Below, one piece after another: positions 34,554-43,479 of a stretch of DNA of 64,000 nt (its first letter is position 1; the number at the start of each line of letters is the position of its first letter). A model generated the notes under the pieces. It was not told where the DNA came from. It did not search any database and was given only the letters and a program-made list of their open reading frames with translations. The stretch is from Acidobacteriaceae bacterium. GTDB taxonomy: Bacteria; Acidobacteriota; Terriglobia; Bryobacterales; Bryobacteraceae. The position numbers and the translations under genes were made by a program. The stretch covers positions 119,639-183,638 of the forward strand of contig JAFAYI010000007.1 of assembly GCA_019240475.1 (NCBI GenBank), read 5' to 3'.

Positions 34554-35711
34554 ATGAAAATTCACGAGTACCAGGCGAAGGCGATCCTCGCCAAATACGA
34601 TGTTCCTGTGCCGCGGGGCGAGGTGGCTTATACGGTGGAAGAAGCCGAAGCGGCGGCCAAGAAGATCGGCGGCAGCGTGGTGGTGAAGGCGCAGATTCAC
34701 GCAGGCGGACGCGGCAAGGGCGGCGGCGTGAAGATTGCGAAGAACGCGGAGGAAGCGGCCGAGATCGCGAAAAAAATGCTGGGCATGACGCTGGTGACGC
34801 ATCAGACGGGTCCCGAGGGACGCGTGGTGCAGCGGCTGCTGATCGAAGAAACGCTGCCAATCGAGCGGGAGTTGTATCTGGGCATCGTGCTGGACCGGGC
34901 GCTCGGAGAGAACGTGTTCATGGCGTCGAAGGCAGGCGGCATGGAGATCGAAGAAGTGGCGGCGGAGACGCCGGAGCTGATCCTGCGCGAGCCCTTGATT
35001 CCGGGGCAGCCGCTGCAGCCGTTCCAAGCGCGCAAATTGGCATACGGCATGGGTGTTCCGGCGACCAGCGCAAATGCCGCGGCGGCGGCCATGGCGGCGC
35101 TTTCCAAAGCCTATGAGGCCATCGACGGATCGCTGGCCGAAATCAATCCGTTTATCTTGACCAAGGACGGGAAAGTCTACGCGCTGGACGCCAAGATCAA
35201 CCTGGACGATAACGCGCTATACCGCCACAAGGATTTGCTCGAGCTGCGGGACCGCAACGAAGAAGATCCGCTCGAAGTGGAGGCGTCGCGATTCGGGTTG
35301 AATTACATCAAGCTCGAAGGCAATATCGCCTGCATGGTGAACGGCGCCGGCCTGGCGATGGCGACCATGGACATTATCAAGTACGCGGGCGGCCGCCCGG
35401 CGAATTTTCTGGACGTCGGAGGCGGGGCGAACGCCGAGCAGATCAAGAACGCCTTCCGCATTCTGTTGTCGGACCCCGGGGTGAAGGCGGTGCTGATCAA
35501 TATCTTCGGCGGCATTCTGCGATGCGATACGCTCGCGAGCGGCGTCATTTCAGCCGCGCGCGAACTGGACGTCAAGATTCCCGTGGTGGTTCGCATGGAA
35601 GGCACCAATGTGGAGCTTGGGCAGAAGATGTTGACCGAATCGGGGCTGGATTTCACGGTGGCGAACGGGATGAAAGACGCCGCCGAGAAAGTGGTGAGGC
35701 TTGCGCAATGA
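34554..35711 (+). CDS. sucC: Succinate-CoA ligase, beta subunit
   Basis: 385 residues from the ATG at 34554 ([23 protein letters not shown]), the conserved family start; the frame is open further upstream but without similarity. ATP-grasp fold, with [18 protein letters not shown] and [13 protein letters not shown]. With SucD it interconverts succinyl-CoA and succinate, generating ATP or GTP in the TCA cycle. No clear Shine-Dalgarno. The stop overlaps the sucD start by 4 bases (ATGA). First gene of sucC-sucD-ndk. Confidence 0.97.
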   Translation: MKIHEYQAKAILAKYDVPVPRGEVAYTVEEAEAAAKKIGGSVVVKAQIHAGGRGKGGGVKIAKNAEEAAEIAKKMLGMTLVTHQTGPEGRVVQRLLIEETLPIERELYLGIVLDRALGENVFMASKAGGMEIEEVAAETPELILREPLIPGQPLQPFQARKLAYGMGVPATSANAAAAAMAALSKAYEAIDGSLAEINPFILTKDGKVYALDAKINLDDNALYRHKDLLELRDRNEEDPLEVEASRFGLNYIKLEGNIACMVNGAGLAMATMDIIKYAGGRPANFLDVGGGANAEQIKNAFRILLSDPGVKAVLINIFGGILRCDTLASGVISAARELDVKIPVVVRMEGTNVELGQKMLTESGLDFTVANGMKDAAEKVVRLAQ

Positions 35712-36592
35712 GTGTGCTGATTGACGAAAGCACGAAGGTGCTGTTCCAGGGCTTCACGGGACGCGAGGGATCGTTTCACGCCCAGCAGGCGATCAACTAC
35801 GGAACGAAAGTGGTAGGCGGAACCACCCCGGGCAAAGGCGGCCAAAAACATTTAGGCCTACCGGTGTTTAATACCGTGGAGGAAGCGGTGAGCGCGACGG
35901 GCGCGAACGCGTCGGTGATTTTTGTGCCGCCGCCGTTTGCCGCCGATGCGATCATGGAAGCCGCCGACGCGGGGCTGCCGCTGGTGGTCTGCATCACGGA
36001 AGGCATTCCGGTAAACGATATGACGCGCGTGTGGGCGTATCTGAAGACGCGCCCGGGAACGCGGCTGATCGGGCCGAATTGTCCCGGCGTGATCACGCCG
36101 GGCAAGTGCAAGATCGGAATTATGCCCGGGCATATTCATTTGCCGGGGCATGTGGGAATCGTTTCGCGCTCGGGGACGCTGACTTACGAGGCGGTGGGGC
36201 AGTTGACGGCGCTCGGCATAGGGCAATCCACCTGCATTGGAATCGGCGGCGACCCGATTATCGGAACCAGCTTCACGGACGCGATCCGGCTCTTCCATGA
36301 AGATCCCGACACGCACGCGATCATCATGATTGGCGAGATCGGGGGTTCGGCGGAAGAGACCGCTGCAGCCTATGTGAAGGCGCATGTGAAGAAACCGGTG
36401 GTCGGGTTCATCGCGGGCCAGACGGCGCCGCCAGGACGGCGCATGGGACATGCGGGCGCGATTATTTCGGGCGGCTCGGGCAAAGCCGAAGACAAACTGA
36501 AGGCCATGGCGGATGCAGGCATCGCGGTATGCCCTTCTCCCGCGCTTATGGGCGAGAAGATGCAGGAAGCGCTGGCGGCGACCAGGCGTTAG
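35708..36592 (+). CDS. sucD: Succinate-CoA ligase, alpha subunit
   Basis: 294 residues starting [21 protein letters not shown]. CoA-binding Rossmann domain with TTPGKGG; ligase domain with the phospho-histidine in [17 protein letters not shown]. It completes the sucCD enzyme; its ATG overlaps the sucC stop. The following ndk supplies nucleoside diphosphate kinase, which physically and functionally complements this enzyme in several bacteria by interconverting GTP and ATP. Confidence 0.97.
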   Translation: MSVLIDESTKVLFQGFTGREGSFHAQQAINYGTKVVGGTTPGKGGQKHLGLPVFNTVEEAVSATGANASVIFVPPPFAADAIMEAADAGLPLVVCITEGIPVNDMTRVWAYLKTRPGTRLIGPNCPGVITPGKCKIGIMPGHIHLPGHVGIVSRSGTLTYEAVGQLTALGIGQSTCIGIGGDPIIGTSFTDAIRLFHEDPDTHAIIMIGEIGGSAEETAAAYVKAHVKKPVVGFIAGQTAPPGRRMGHAGAIISGGSGKAEDKLKAMADAGIAVCPSPALMGEKMQEALAATRR

Positions 36593-36607
36593 GGTTCAAG
36601 GATGGGA

Positions 36608-37027
36608 ATGGGAATCGAACGGACATTCGGCATTATCAAACCGGACGCGGTCGCCAAAGGGCGCACAGGCGATATTCTTGCCGCGATTGAGCAGGCCGGC
36701 TTCCGGATCGCCGGCATGAAACTGAAGCGCCTGACGAAGGCGGAAGCCGAGGCGTTTTATGAAGTGCACAAGCAACGGCCCTTCTTCGGGGGCCTGGTTA
36801 CGTTCATGACCGAGGGACCGGTCGTGGCGCTGGTCTTGGAGCGCGAAGACGCAATCGCAAAGTGGCGGGAGTTGATGGGCGCTACGAATCCGGCGAACGC
36901 GGCGGAAGGGACTATTCGGAAACGATTCGCCGATAACATCGAACGCAATTCCGTGCACGGCTCCGACGGCCCCGAGACAGCGGCTCAAGAAATTCCGTTT
37001 TTCTTCAGCCGGTCGGAACTGCTTTAG
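36608..37027 (+). CDS. ndk: Nucleoside diphosphate kinase
   Basis: 139 residues from the ATG at 36608, chosen because AAGGA is 6 bases upstream and [15 protein letters not shown] matches the usual start; an ATG two codons earlier is possible. The active-site histidine is in NSVHGSDG near the C-terminus, and KPDAVAKG and RPFFGGLV are family signatures. It transfers gamma-phosphate between nucleotides. It lies 15 bases after sucD, so likely one operon. Confidence 0.96.
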   Translation: MGIERTFGIIKPDAVAKGRTGDILAAIEQAGFRIAGMKLKRLTKAEAEAFYEVHKQRPFFGGLVTFMTEGPVVALVLEREDAIAKWRELMGATNPANAAEGTIRKRFADNIERNSVHGSDGPETAAQEIPFFFSRSELL

Positions 37028-37071
37028 GCGCGCGGCGGGGGCGAGCCGCCACGCTCCGGGTTAAATTTTCC

Positions 37072-37623
37072 TTACGCTACCTTGGGCTCCAGCGCGGCCA
37101 CATCCAAGGCGCTGGCGAGAGCCTTCTTGGTCTTTTCCGCCAAATGGCGCAGACGAGCGTGCTTTGGCCGGCTCAGGCGGCGTTCCACGCTGCGGCGCGC
37201 CCGCAGGAGGCGGATGCGAACCGCGGTCTCCGACCACCCGTGCTGCCGGGCAATCTCTTGTACCTTGAAACCTTCGATGTAATGCCCTTCAAGCACTACG
37301 CGGTCATTCGGCTTGCACTCGTTCAGAATGCGTTTGACGTCGATGGCGGCCACGTTCATGCGTGGCGGCGCCTGCAATTCGGGCAGGGTCTGTGTTTGGG
37401 GTTCACGTCTCAAAAAAGTTCTATGGATATTCAGCGCAATGCTGTTTGTCCAGGTTAGAACCAGGTTGGGGTCGCGCAACTGCTCTCTTCGCTCCCAGCC
37501 TTTGGCCCATGCCGCTTGCGCAGTATCGAGCGCCGCGTCATAGGATAGGCCGCGAGACACCAAAAAACGCACAGTCAGGTTAAACCCGCGCTGGTATGCT
37601 CTCCCGTACTCTTCTGTTGTCAT
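37072..37623 (-). CDS. ECF-type RNA polymerase sigma factor
   Basis: 183 residues. A sigma-2-like region is at about 15-75 (DAALDTAQAAWAKGWERREQL...TWTNSIALNIHRTFLRR) and a sigma-4 helix-turn-helix at about 105-155 (LEGHYIEGFKVQEIARQHGWSETAVRIRLLRARRSVERRL). A Lys/Arg-rich tail follows. GGTGGAG lies 6 bases before the ATG. No anti-sigma factor is adjacent on either side, so the control mechanism is not visible. Confidence 0.85.
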   Translation of the reverse strand: MTTEEYGRAYQRGFNLTVRFLVSRGLSYDAALDTAQAAWAKGWERREQLRDPNLVLTWTNSIALNIHRTFLRREPQTQTLPELQAPPRMNVAAIDVKRILNECKPNDRVVLEGHYIEGFKVQEIARQHGWSETAVRIRLLRARRSVERRLSRPKHARLRHLAEKTKKALASALDVAALEPKVA

Positions 37624-37871
37624 TTAGCTCCACCGCTCCTCAAATTTTGTGAGTCCACTCCGATCGGTTGCGAGTGGTTGTCGATGACCTCTTTCGATCA
37701 TCTTTGGGTGCCGAATGCCCTTACCACCCACGCGTTCCATAGGCAGTTTTGGGTCCAAGCAGCGGTACAAAGCCGCTCAGACATCATAACAGCTTGAAAC
37801 GGGAATGAAATCAGATATTTCCGAGTGAGCCGGGACGATGGTACGGGTAAGGTGCCAGAGAATGTACCGGC

Positions 37872-37934
37872 GCAAAAGTTTCCGTCGCGGTGCAAAAATT
37901 TCTACTTTCGCGTGGAAAGCGCGAAACCTTTTGC
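37872..37934. repeat. Nested inverted repeats in the gap upstream of the ECF sigma gene
   Basis: The 387-base gap 37624-38010 has no convincing gene. Within it, GCAAAAG (37872-37878) is complementary to CTTTTGC (37928-37934) with partial pairing next to it, and inside this TTTCGCG (37906-37912) and CGCGAAA (37920-37926) make a perfect 7-bp stem around TGGAAAG. It could be a structured RNA or an operator. No promoter or terminator is evident. Confidence 0.35.
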
Positions 37935-38010
37935 TGGGAGGTTGTGGTTGAGATGAGATTCCGCTACGGAAATCTCGTAGGAGTATGCCGCCGGGGACGG
38001 CGACGGTCAA

Positions 38011-38217
38011 TTACTTCTGGTCGGGGTCGGCTGGTTTGGTCGCGGGAGTTTCGGTTTTCTCCGGCTCCTCGGTAGCGGCTTTCATACTGTCGCGGAAGGA
38101 GCGGATACCCTTGCCGAGACCTTGGCCTAGCTCCGGCAGCTTCTTGGGTCCAAAGATGAACAGCGCGACCACCAAGATAATGAGCAAATGGCTCGGCTGC
38201 AATAGTCCTTCAATCAT
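38011..38217 (-). CDS. tatA: Twin-arginine translocase subunit TatA
   Basis: 68 residues from the ATG at 38217, with GGAG about 8 bases upstream; the longer reading lacks family similarity. One N-terminal membrane helix (HLLIILVVALFIFGPKKLPELG) with the conserved FGPKKLPELG hinge, an amphipathic helix (LGKGIRSFRDSMK) and an acidic/Pro-rich tail. It forms the pore that exports folded Tat substrates. No tatC is adjacent. Divergent from rpsA. Confidence 0.93.
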   Translation of the reverse strand: MIEGLLQPSHLLIILVVALFIFGPKKLPELGQGLGKGIRSFRDSMKAATEEPEKTETPATKPADPDQK

Positions 38218-38312
38218 GACGGTGTCTCCAGGCGGGTCAGAGAGTCTTTCCCGCGTCTTCAGTATATATGTTTTGAGAGCGGAATAGAGGACGGTTTGGG
38301 GCGAGGCGTGAG

Positions 38313-38342
38313 TTGACATCCTCCGGATCGGTCGGCTATAGT
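38313..38342 (+). promoter_or_regulatory. Near-consensus sigma-70 promoter for rpsA
   Basis: TTGACA at 38313-38318 and TATAGT at 38337-38342 are separated by 18 bases, about 140 bases before the rpsA start. The long leader leaves room for regulation, for example autogenous control by S1 as known in E. coli. Confidence 0.7.
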
Positions 38343-38483
38343 GCTGAAGTACTGAACTATCAACGAGTTGAGCCGTTGCCCCACCGTTTTGCGCAGCAGT
38401 TTCGCCGACTCGTCAACGCACTGTGAATATCCGGCCTCTGTCCCACGGGCGGTGGAGGGCGCCGGCATAGGAATGAATGACAC

Positions 38484-40226
38484 ATGGCCGGTCCATCTGA
38501 TGAGTATGTCGAGCTAGCTGGAGCGGCCGATGATGCCGCATATGCGGCGTTCCTCGACGATTACAGCAGTCATTTCCCGGCCCACGGCGAAGTTCTGCAC
38601 GGACACGTGCTGAGCGTATCGGACAAAGAAGTGATTGTCGATATCGGCCGCAAGACCGAAGGCCTCGTGCCGGCCAGCCAGTTTCCTCAAGCGGATGGCA
38701 AGCCCGCGATCAAGACTGGCGACGTGATCGAGGTGATGTTCGATCGCAGCGGCGAGCAGGTGGAAGGCTACATTCTGCTGTCGTACGAGCGAGCGCATCG
38801 TATCCAGGTTTGGGAGAACCTGGAAAAGGCGGCGACGGCCGGCAGTCCGGTGACCGGCCACGTGGTGAGCAAGATCAAAGGCGGCCTGGCGGTGGACATC
38901 GGCGTGGGGGCGTTTCTGCCGAGTTCGCAGGTAGAGATGCGGCCGGTGCACAACCTGGATACCTACGTTGGGCGGGATATCGAAGTTCGAATCCTGAAGC
39001 TGAACAGGCGGCGGGGCAATGCGGTGGTGTCGCACCGGGTGCTGCTTGAAGACGATCTGGCGGCGCGCAAGAGCGAAGCGCTCGGAAAGATCGAAGAAGG
39101 CGGCGAGGTGACGGGTACCATCAAGAACCTGACCGAATATGGCGCCTTTGTGGACCTTGGCGGAATCGACGGCCTGCTGCATGTGAGCGATCTGAGCTAC
39201 GGGAGCGTGCGGCATCCTTCGGCCGTGGTGCGAGTGGGCGATGAAGTCACGGTGAAGGTGCTGAAGTTCGATCGCGAGAAGGAGCGCATTTCGCTGGGCT
39301 TGAAGCAGATGCATCCGGACCCCTGGCTCGATATCGAAGCGCGGTATCCGGCGGGAAGCAGAGTGCCGGGGCGGGTGGTGAGCGTGACCGATTACGGCGC
39401 ATTCGTCGAACTGGAGCCCGGCGTGGAAGGATTGATCCACATCTCCGAGATGACGTGGAGCCGGCGGATGAAACATCCGGGCAAAGTGGTCAAAGTCGGC
39501 GACGCGGTGGAAGCGATCGTGCTGGACGTGAAGCCGCGGGAGCGGCGCATTTCCTTGGGCATCAAGCAACTGGAAGCCGACCCCTGGACCACGGTGGCGG
39601 ACCGCTACAGCATCGGAAGCGTAGTGGAAGGACGAGTGCGTAAGCTGGCCGATTTCGGGGCGTTTGTCGAGATCGAGGAAGGCATCGACGGATTGGTGCA
39701 CGTTTCCGATATGTCGTGGACGGCGCATGTGAAGCATCCGTCGGAGGTGGTGAAGAAGGGCCAGCAGGTGCAGGCGGTGATTCTGCATATCGACGCCGCT
39801 AATCGGCGGCTTTCGCTTGGGATGAAGCAGCTTCAGCCCGACGCCTGGGAGACATTTTTCCGGAGCCATCAAATAGGCGATACCGTGCGGGGACGAGTGT
39901 GCCGCGCCGCCGCATTCGGAGTTTTCGTGGAGTTGATGCCGGGCGTGGAAGGGCTGTGCCACAAGACCGAAATCGGGGGCGAGAATAAACGCCGGCACGG
40001 AAAACAGGCGACCCCGCAGGAGGAGCCGCCGCTGCCCATCGGGCAGGAATTCGACTTCAAGATCATCAAACTGAACGAAGCTCAGAAGCGCATCGGCCTG
40101 AGCCTGCGTTCGATCGCCGAAGAAGGCGAGCGCAACCGCCTGGAGGACTACAAACGGCAAGCCGCGGCTGCCACTTCCACGGTGGGAGATGCAATCAAAC
40201 ACCATAAATCAGACGACAACAGATGA
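38484..40226 (+). CDS. rpsA: 30S ribosomal protein S1
   Basis: 580 residues, with six S1 RNA-binding repeats from about residue 30 to 550, the usual number. Repeats 3-6 carry the recurring YGAFVxL...GLxHxSDMSW / KxVxxxxxRxSLGxKQ signature. S1 binds mRNA at the 30S platform and helps initiation, especially on leaders lacking Shine-Dalgarno sites, which are frequent in this window. It has a strong promoter upstream. The stop overlaps the start of an HU-like gene (ATGA), so they are coupled. Confidence 0.96.
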   Translation: MAGPSDEYVELAGAADDAAYAAFLDDYSSHFPAHGEVLHGHVLSVSDKEVIVDIGRKTEGLVPASQFPQADGKPAIKTGDVIEVMFDRSGEQVEGYILLSYERAHRIQVWENLEKAATAGSPVTGHVVSKIKGGLAVDIGVGAFLPSSQVEMRPVHNLDTYVGRDIEVRILKLNRRRGNAVVSHRVLLEDDLAARKSEALGKIEEGGEVTGTIKNLTEYGAFVDLGGIDGLLHVSDLSYGSVRHPSAVVRVGDEVTVKVLKFDREKERISLGLKQMHPDPWLDIEARYPAGSRVPGRVVSVTDYGAFVELEPGVEGLIHISEMTWSRRMKHPGKVVKVGDAVEAIVLDVKPRERRISLGIKQLEADPWTTVADRYSIGSVVEGRVRKLADFGAFVEIEEGIDGLVHVSDMSWTAHVKHPSEVVKKGQQVQAVILHIDAANRRLSLGMKQLQPDAWETFFRSHQIGDTVRGRVCRAAAFGVFVELMPGVEGLCHKTEIGGENKRRHGKQATPQEEPPLPIGQEFDFKIIKLNEAQKRIGLSLRSIAEEGERNRLEDYKRQAAAATSTVGDAIKHHKSDDNR

Positions 40227-40597
40227 AGGAATATGCGAGTATGACGAAGGCTGAGCTGATCGATGAAGTATCAAAGGTGGTGGAGATGACCCGGAAGGAT
40301 TCCGAGACCATTGTGGAAACCATCTTCGACAGCATTGTAAACAGCCTGCACAAGGGGGAGAAGATCGAAATCCGCGGCTTCGGCAGCTTCCGCACACGGC
40401 AGCGGCAACCTCGGGTGGGGCGGAATCCAAAGACGGGGTCGCGAGTGGAAGTTCCCTCGAAACGCATTCCCTATTTCAAGCCGAGCAAGGAGCTGCGCGA
40501 TCTGGTGAATCACTCCGGGCACGGAACGCGCGCCGAGGGCGGGGCCGAACCGGAACCGGCCATTCTGACCAATCGCCACGAAGGCTCGAATTCTTAG
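40223..40597 (+). CDS. HU/IHF-family DNA-binding protein
   Basis: 124 residues (118 if started at the ATG at 40241, which has AAGGA about 10 bases upstream). MTKAELIDEVSKVVEMTRKDSETIVETIFDSIVNSL, then EIRGFGSFRTRQRQPRVGRNPKTG, the DNA-intercalating arm, as in IHF/HU. The extra 30-residue C-terminal tail is hydrophilic and not part of the core fold. rpsA followed by an ihfB-like gene is a conserved bacterial order, which supports IHF-like identity. Confidence 0.93.
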   Translation: MKEYASMTKAELIDEVSKVVEMTRKDSETIVETIFDSIVNSLHKGEKIEIRGFGSFRTRQRQPRVGRNPKTGSRVEVPSKRIPYFKPSKELRDLVNHSGHGTRAEGGAEPEPAILTNRHEGSNS

Positions 40598-40648
40598 GCC
40601 GCGCGGGCGGCGCGCTTAGCCGGGCTTGCAGCTATCACTTACCTGGCA

Positions 40649-41149
40649 ATGACTTACTTATGGACGCCGTGGCGCTCGACTTACATGAAGGCGAAGAAGG
40701 AGCAATCGCGTTGTATCTTCTGCGTCGCGGCCGCCGAACCGGAGCGCGACGAAGAGAATTTGGTTGTCTTTCGCGGATCGTCGGTCTTCGCGATACTGAA
40801 CCGCTATCCCTACACGAGCGGGCATCTCATGATCGCGCCGTACGAGCACATAGCGAGGCTGGCGAGCGCAACGGAAGAAACAGGCGCGGAGATGATGCGG
40901 TTGACGCGGAGAGCGGAAGTGATTCTGCAGCGGGCTTACCAACCGGACGGGTTGAACCTGGGAATGAATTTAGGGCGAGCGGCGGGCGCCGGAATCGAAG
41001 AGCACATCCACATGCACGTATTGCCGCGCTGGAGCGGAGACGCCAACTTTATGACCAGCGTGGGGAATGCACGGCTCATCCCGGAGGCTTTGGAAGAAAC
41101 TTACGCAAAGCTCCGGGATGGATTTTCCGCGAGACAGTCAGAGGCTTAG
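40649..41149 (+). CDS. HIT-domain nucleotide hydrolase/phosphorylase
   Basis: 166 residues. The N-terminal LWTPWRSTYM...CIFC segment and the histidine triad HIHMHVLPRW near residue 112 place it in the bacterial Ap4A-phosphorylase-like HIT group; CIFC may bind zinc. NRYPYTSGHLMIAPYEH is the nucleotide-binding strand. It cleaves dinucleoside polyphosphates or similar, substrate unproven. The stop overlaps the next, convergent gene by 4 bases. Confidence 0.9.
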   Translation: MTYLWTPWRSTYMKAKKEQSRCIFCVAAAEPERDEENLVVFRGSSVFAILNRYPYTSGHLMIAPYEHIARLASATEETGAEMMRLTRRAEVILQRAYQPDGLNLGMNLGRAAGAGIEEHIHMHVLPRWSGDANFMTSVGNARLIPEALEETYAKLRDGFSARQSEA

Positions 41150-41367
41150 TGAGCGTCCGGATGGGCGTCGCGCCACTTCCAGTAATCTTTTTGCTCCCGC
41201 TTGCTCGCCTTGGCCCAATCGTGGTCCTTCTTGTGGTGCTCCTTTAAATATTGATGCCAAGTCGTATTTTCGTTGTCGCTCCAATGATGATCGTGGTCCT
41301 GAGCCAATAGGGTCACAGGAGCAAGCAACGAAGCGCCGAGCAGGAGCGTGCCTAGATACCTAAACAT
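41146..41367 (-). CDS. Small secreted His/Trp/Lys-rich protein
   Basis: 73 residues. A signal peptide ends near LLAQ (22), leaving a mature part of about 51 residues with 9 His, 5 Trp and many Asp/Lys, starting DHDHHWSD. This composition suggests metal or polyanion binding in the periplasm, but no family is recognised. It is short yet has a complete signal peptide and its own upstream gap. It overlaps the convergent HIT gene stop by 4 bases. Confidence 0.65.
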   Translation of the reverse strand: MFRYLGTLLLGASLLAPVTLLAQDHDHHWSDNENTTWHQYLKEHHKKDHDWAKASKREQKDYWKWRDAHPDAH

Positions 41368-41445
41368 TTTGTATAGATCTCCTCCAGGGCCACACGTATT
41401 CGCATGCCCTACTAGAGAGACACCGCTAGACTAGTAACGTTTCGC

Positions 41446-41949
41446 ATGGAAGAAAAGGGCGAGTTCCAGAACGCGACGGCCGCTAGGATTGCGGCGTTTC
41501 TGAGGTCCATCGGGTTGGGAGTTCGAGCGGGCGCCGTGGAGCCGCCGAGCATTTTGCCGGGTATCCGCATCGAGCAGGGCGAACTGGTGGTGGACGAAGA
41601 GCGGCTGCTGTACCCGGGCGATTTGCTGCATGAAGCCGGACACCTCGCGGTGCTTCCCGGCGAGACGCGCAAGAGCCAAGGCGCCGAAGCGGGCGACGAT
41701 CTCGGGAACGAGATAGGGGCAATCTGCTGGTCGTATGCGGCGGCGATTCATCTGCGGATAGATCCGGCGATCGTCTTTCACGCGCACGGCTATCGCGGCG
41801 CATCGGAATCATACATTGAGAATTTCACCGAGGGGCGCTACGTGGGCGTTCCGCTACTGGAGTGGATGGGCATGACGCTCGGTGAAAAGAGCGCGCGGGA
41901 GCGCGGGGCCGAGCCTTATCCGAAGATGGCGCGCTGGCTGCGGGAATAA
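41446..41949 (+). CDS. Putative zincin-like protein with HEAGH motif
   Basis: 167 residues, no signal peptide. Contains LLHEAGHLAVLP (HEAGH near residue 63), the gluzincin-type HExxH metal motif, with acidic residues further on (EAGDDLGNE) that could give a third ligand. Otherwise it does not match a peptidase family I can name, and it is short for one. Possibly a small metal-dependent hydrolase. It lies 81 bases before a MerR regulator on the same strand, with the operator between. Confidence 0.6.
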   Translation: MEEKGEFQNATAARIAAFLRSIGLGVRAGAVEPPSILPGIRIEQGELVVDEERLLYPGDLLHEAGHLAVLPGETRKSQGAEAGDDLGNEIGAICWSYAAAIHLRIDPAIVFHAHGYRGASESYIENFTEGRYVGVPLLEWMGMTLGEKSARERGAEPYPKMARWLRE

Positions 41950-41979
41950 CAAGGACGCGATTTTTTTGTGTCGCCAAGC

Positions 41980-42010
41980 TTGACTCTGACGTTAGGTCAG
42001 GGTCGAAGAT
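41980..42010 (+). promoter_or_regulatory. MerR-type operator-promoter with 19-bp spacer
   Basis: TTGACT (41980-41985) and GAAGAT (42005-42010) are 19 bases apart, the overlong spacing typical of MerR-regulated promoters. The spacer holds a dyad GACTCTGAC-GTTAG-GTCAGGGTC (41982-42004, 8 of 9 paired). It lies just before the MerR gene, so autoregulation is likely. Confidence 0.8.
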
Positions 42011-42030
42011 CGTTGCGGAAAGGAGATCCG

Positions 42031-42789
42031 TTGCCTCAGCAGGGCCGGAAGGCTTTGCCCGATTGCGATCCGGAGGTCCGGTATGGCGCGCGCGCTTTCG
42101 CCGTACTGGCAGGAGTCACGGTACGAACACTGCATCATTACGATCGCGTAGGCCTGTTGAAGGCAAAACGATCGGGCAGCGGGTACCGGTTGTATCGCGC
42201 GCAGGATCTGGAGCGGCTCGAACAGATTGCGGCGTTGAAGTTTCTAGGATTGCCGCTGGCCCGGATTCGAAAGTTGCTCGAAAGCGGACCCGTTTCTCTT
42301 GAAGAGGAACTCGCGCGGCAGGGGCGCGCGCTGCGCGAAAAGCGCAGGCTGCTTGGCGCGGCGCTGTCGGCGATCGAAGATGCGGAATCCGGGATTCGAG
42401 AGGGTAGGCCGGCAGGAGAGCTGTTGAGGCGGATTATTGAAGCGATGGACATGCAGAACAATGTGGAGTGGATGATGCGATACTACTCGCCCGAAGCTCA
42501 GGCGAGGATAGCCGAGAGAGCGGCTACGTTTACGCCCGAGAAGCAGAAGGAAATTTCGGAGGCTTGGAAGCAGTACTATCACGACCTGGACGCGCTAAAG
42601 CGGGAGGAAGATCCTGGCGGGGCGAAGGCGGAAGACCTGGCGCGGCGGCACAAGGAGCTGGTGGCGGCGTTTACGGGCGGCGATCCGGAGGTGGAAGCCG
42701 GATTAAAGGCCCTGTATAAAGACCGGGAAAATTGGCCCGAAGAGATGAGGGCGAGAGCGGCGGAGTTCGAGAAGGGCGAGGGGGACTAG
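42031..42789 (+). CDS. MerR-family transcriptional regulator with TipAS-like domain
   Basis: 252 residues from a TTG at 42031, chosen because AAAGGAG sits 5 bases upstream; an earlier GTG would place its own operator inside the coding region. An N-terminal winged helix (about 20-88: VRTLHHYDRVGLLKAKRSGSGYRLY) and coiled coil are followed by a C-terminal helical domain (about 150-252) resembling TipAS/antibiotic-binding domains. No drug-export or resistance gene is adjacent, so the ligand and wider targets are unknown. Confidence 0.9.
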   Translation: MPQQGRKALPDCDPEVRYGARAFAVLAGVTVRTLHHYDRVGLLKAKRSGSGYRLYRAQDLERLEQIAALKFLGLPLARIRKLLESGPVSLEEELARQGRALREKRRLLGAALSAIEDAESGIREGRPAGELLRRIIEAMDMQNNVEWMMRYYSPEAQARIAERAATFTPEKQKEISEAWKQYYHDLDALKREEDPGGAKAEDLARRHKELVAAFTGGDPEVEAGLKALYKDRENWPEEMRARAAEFEKGEGD

Positions 42790-42834
42790 GGTTCCGTTTA
42801 CCAACGCAGTACTTGGCTTGCGAGATGGTCCACA

Positions 42835-43074
42835 ATGAAAGGGATGCAAGATTTCGACCGCATAACCTGGAATCCTAACCAGATGAATGGCCAGCCGTGC
42901 ATCAGGGGCATGAGGCTGACGGTACGGCGAGTTGTCGAAGCGGCGGCGTTGTATCCAGACCGGGATGAGCTGTTACGAAATTACCCTGAACTCGAGCCGG
43001 ATGACATACAACAGGCGCTGGCCTATGCGGCGGCCAACTTGGAGGACAGGGCTGCATTCAACGACGTAGCGTAA
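42835..43074 (+). CDS. DUF433 protein, probable antitoxin (second copy)
   Basis: 79 residues; the true start may be the ATG at 42844. It has the DUF433 pattern: ITWNPNQMNGQPCIRGMRLTVRRVVEAAALYPDRDELLRNYPELEPDDIQQAL. It is 13 bases before a DUF5615 PIN-like partner, the same gene order as at 34389-33803. Sequence similarity to the first antitoxin is only at family level, so this is not a recent duplication. Confidence 0.87.
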   Translation: MKGMQDFDRITWNPNQMNGQPCIRGMRLTVRRVVEAAALYPDRDELLRNYPELEPDDIQQALAYAAANLEDRAAFNDVA

Positions 43075-43087
43075 CTGAGCTTTCTTT

Positions 43088-43459
43088 TTGCGCCTGGTAT
43101 TGGATCAAGGGGTTCCACGCAGCGCCGCGATTCAGCTTCGCGAGGCCGGTCACGAGTGCTCTCACGTTGGCGAAGTTGGAATGTGGGCCGCTGCCGATCG
43201 CGAGATCCTTGCATGGGCGCTAGCGCGTGGTTTCATTGTGGTCACTCTCGATGCGGATTTTCACGCGATGCTGGCGGTGTCCGGCGCTTGCATGCCTTCC
43301 GTGATCCGCCTGCGGATTGAAGGCTTACGCGGCGAGAGGGCCACAAGAATCATTCTGAGCGTTCTCACTGAATTCGGGCCAGACTTAGAACGGGGCGCGA
43401 TTGTCACCGTCAAGGCATACAAGGTTACCTGCCATCGTCTGCCGCTGGGCGGTCCTTAG
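43088..43459 (+). CDS. DUF5615 PIN-like protein, probable toxin (second copy)
   Basis: 123 residues starting with TTG (LVLDQGVPRSAAIQLREAGHE), the DQG variant of the family start, with the second acidic segment VTLDADFHAML. Proposed RNase-type toxin paired with the DUF433 gene just upstream. The ribosome-binding site is weak, consistent with low toxin translation. Convergent with the O-antigen ligase gene, 20 bases away. Confidence 0.85.
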   Translation: MRLVLDQGVPRSAAIQLREAGHECSHVGEVGMWAAADREILAWALARGFIVVTLDADFHAMLAVSGACMPSVIRLRIEGLRGERATRIILSVLTEFGPDLERGAIVTVKAYKVTCHRLPLGGP

Positions 43460-43479
43460 ACGTATCCTGGAAAATTGCA

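Noticed and set aside
38514..40205. A 563-codon open frame on the minus strand opposite rpsA
   Set aside because: It mirrors the codon pattern of rpsA, has no start signal and no recognisable domain; rpsA with six S1 repeats is clearly the real gene.
33803..43459. Defence island between the two toxin-antitoxin-like pairs
   Set aside because: The genes between are housekeeping or general metabolism; no restriction, CRISPR or nuclease system is present.
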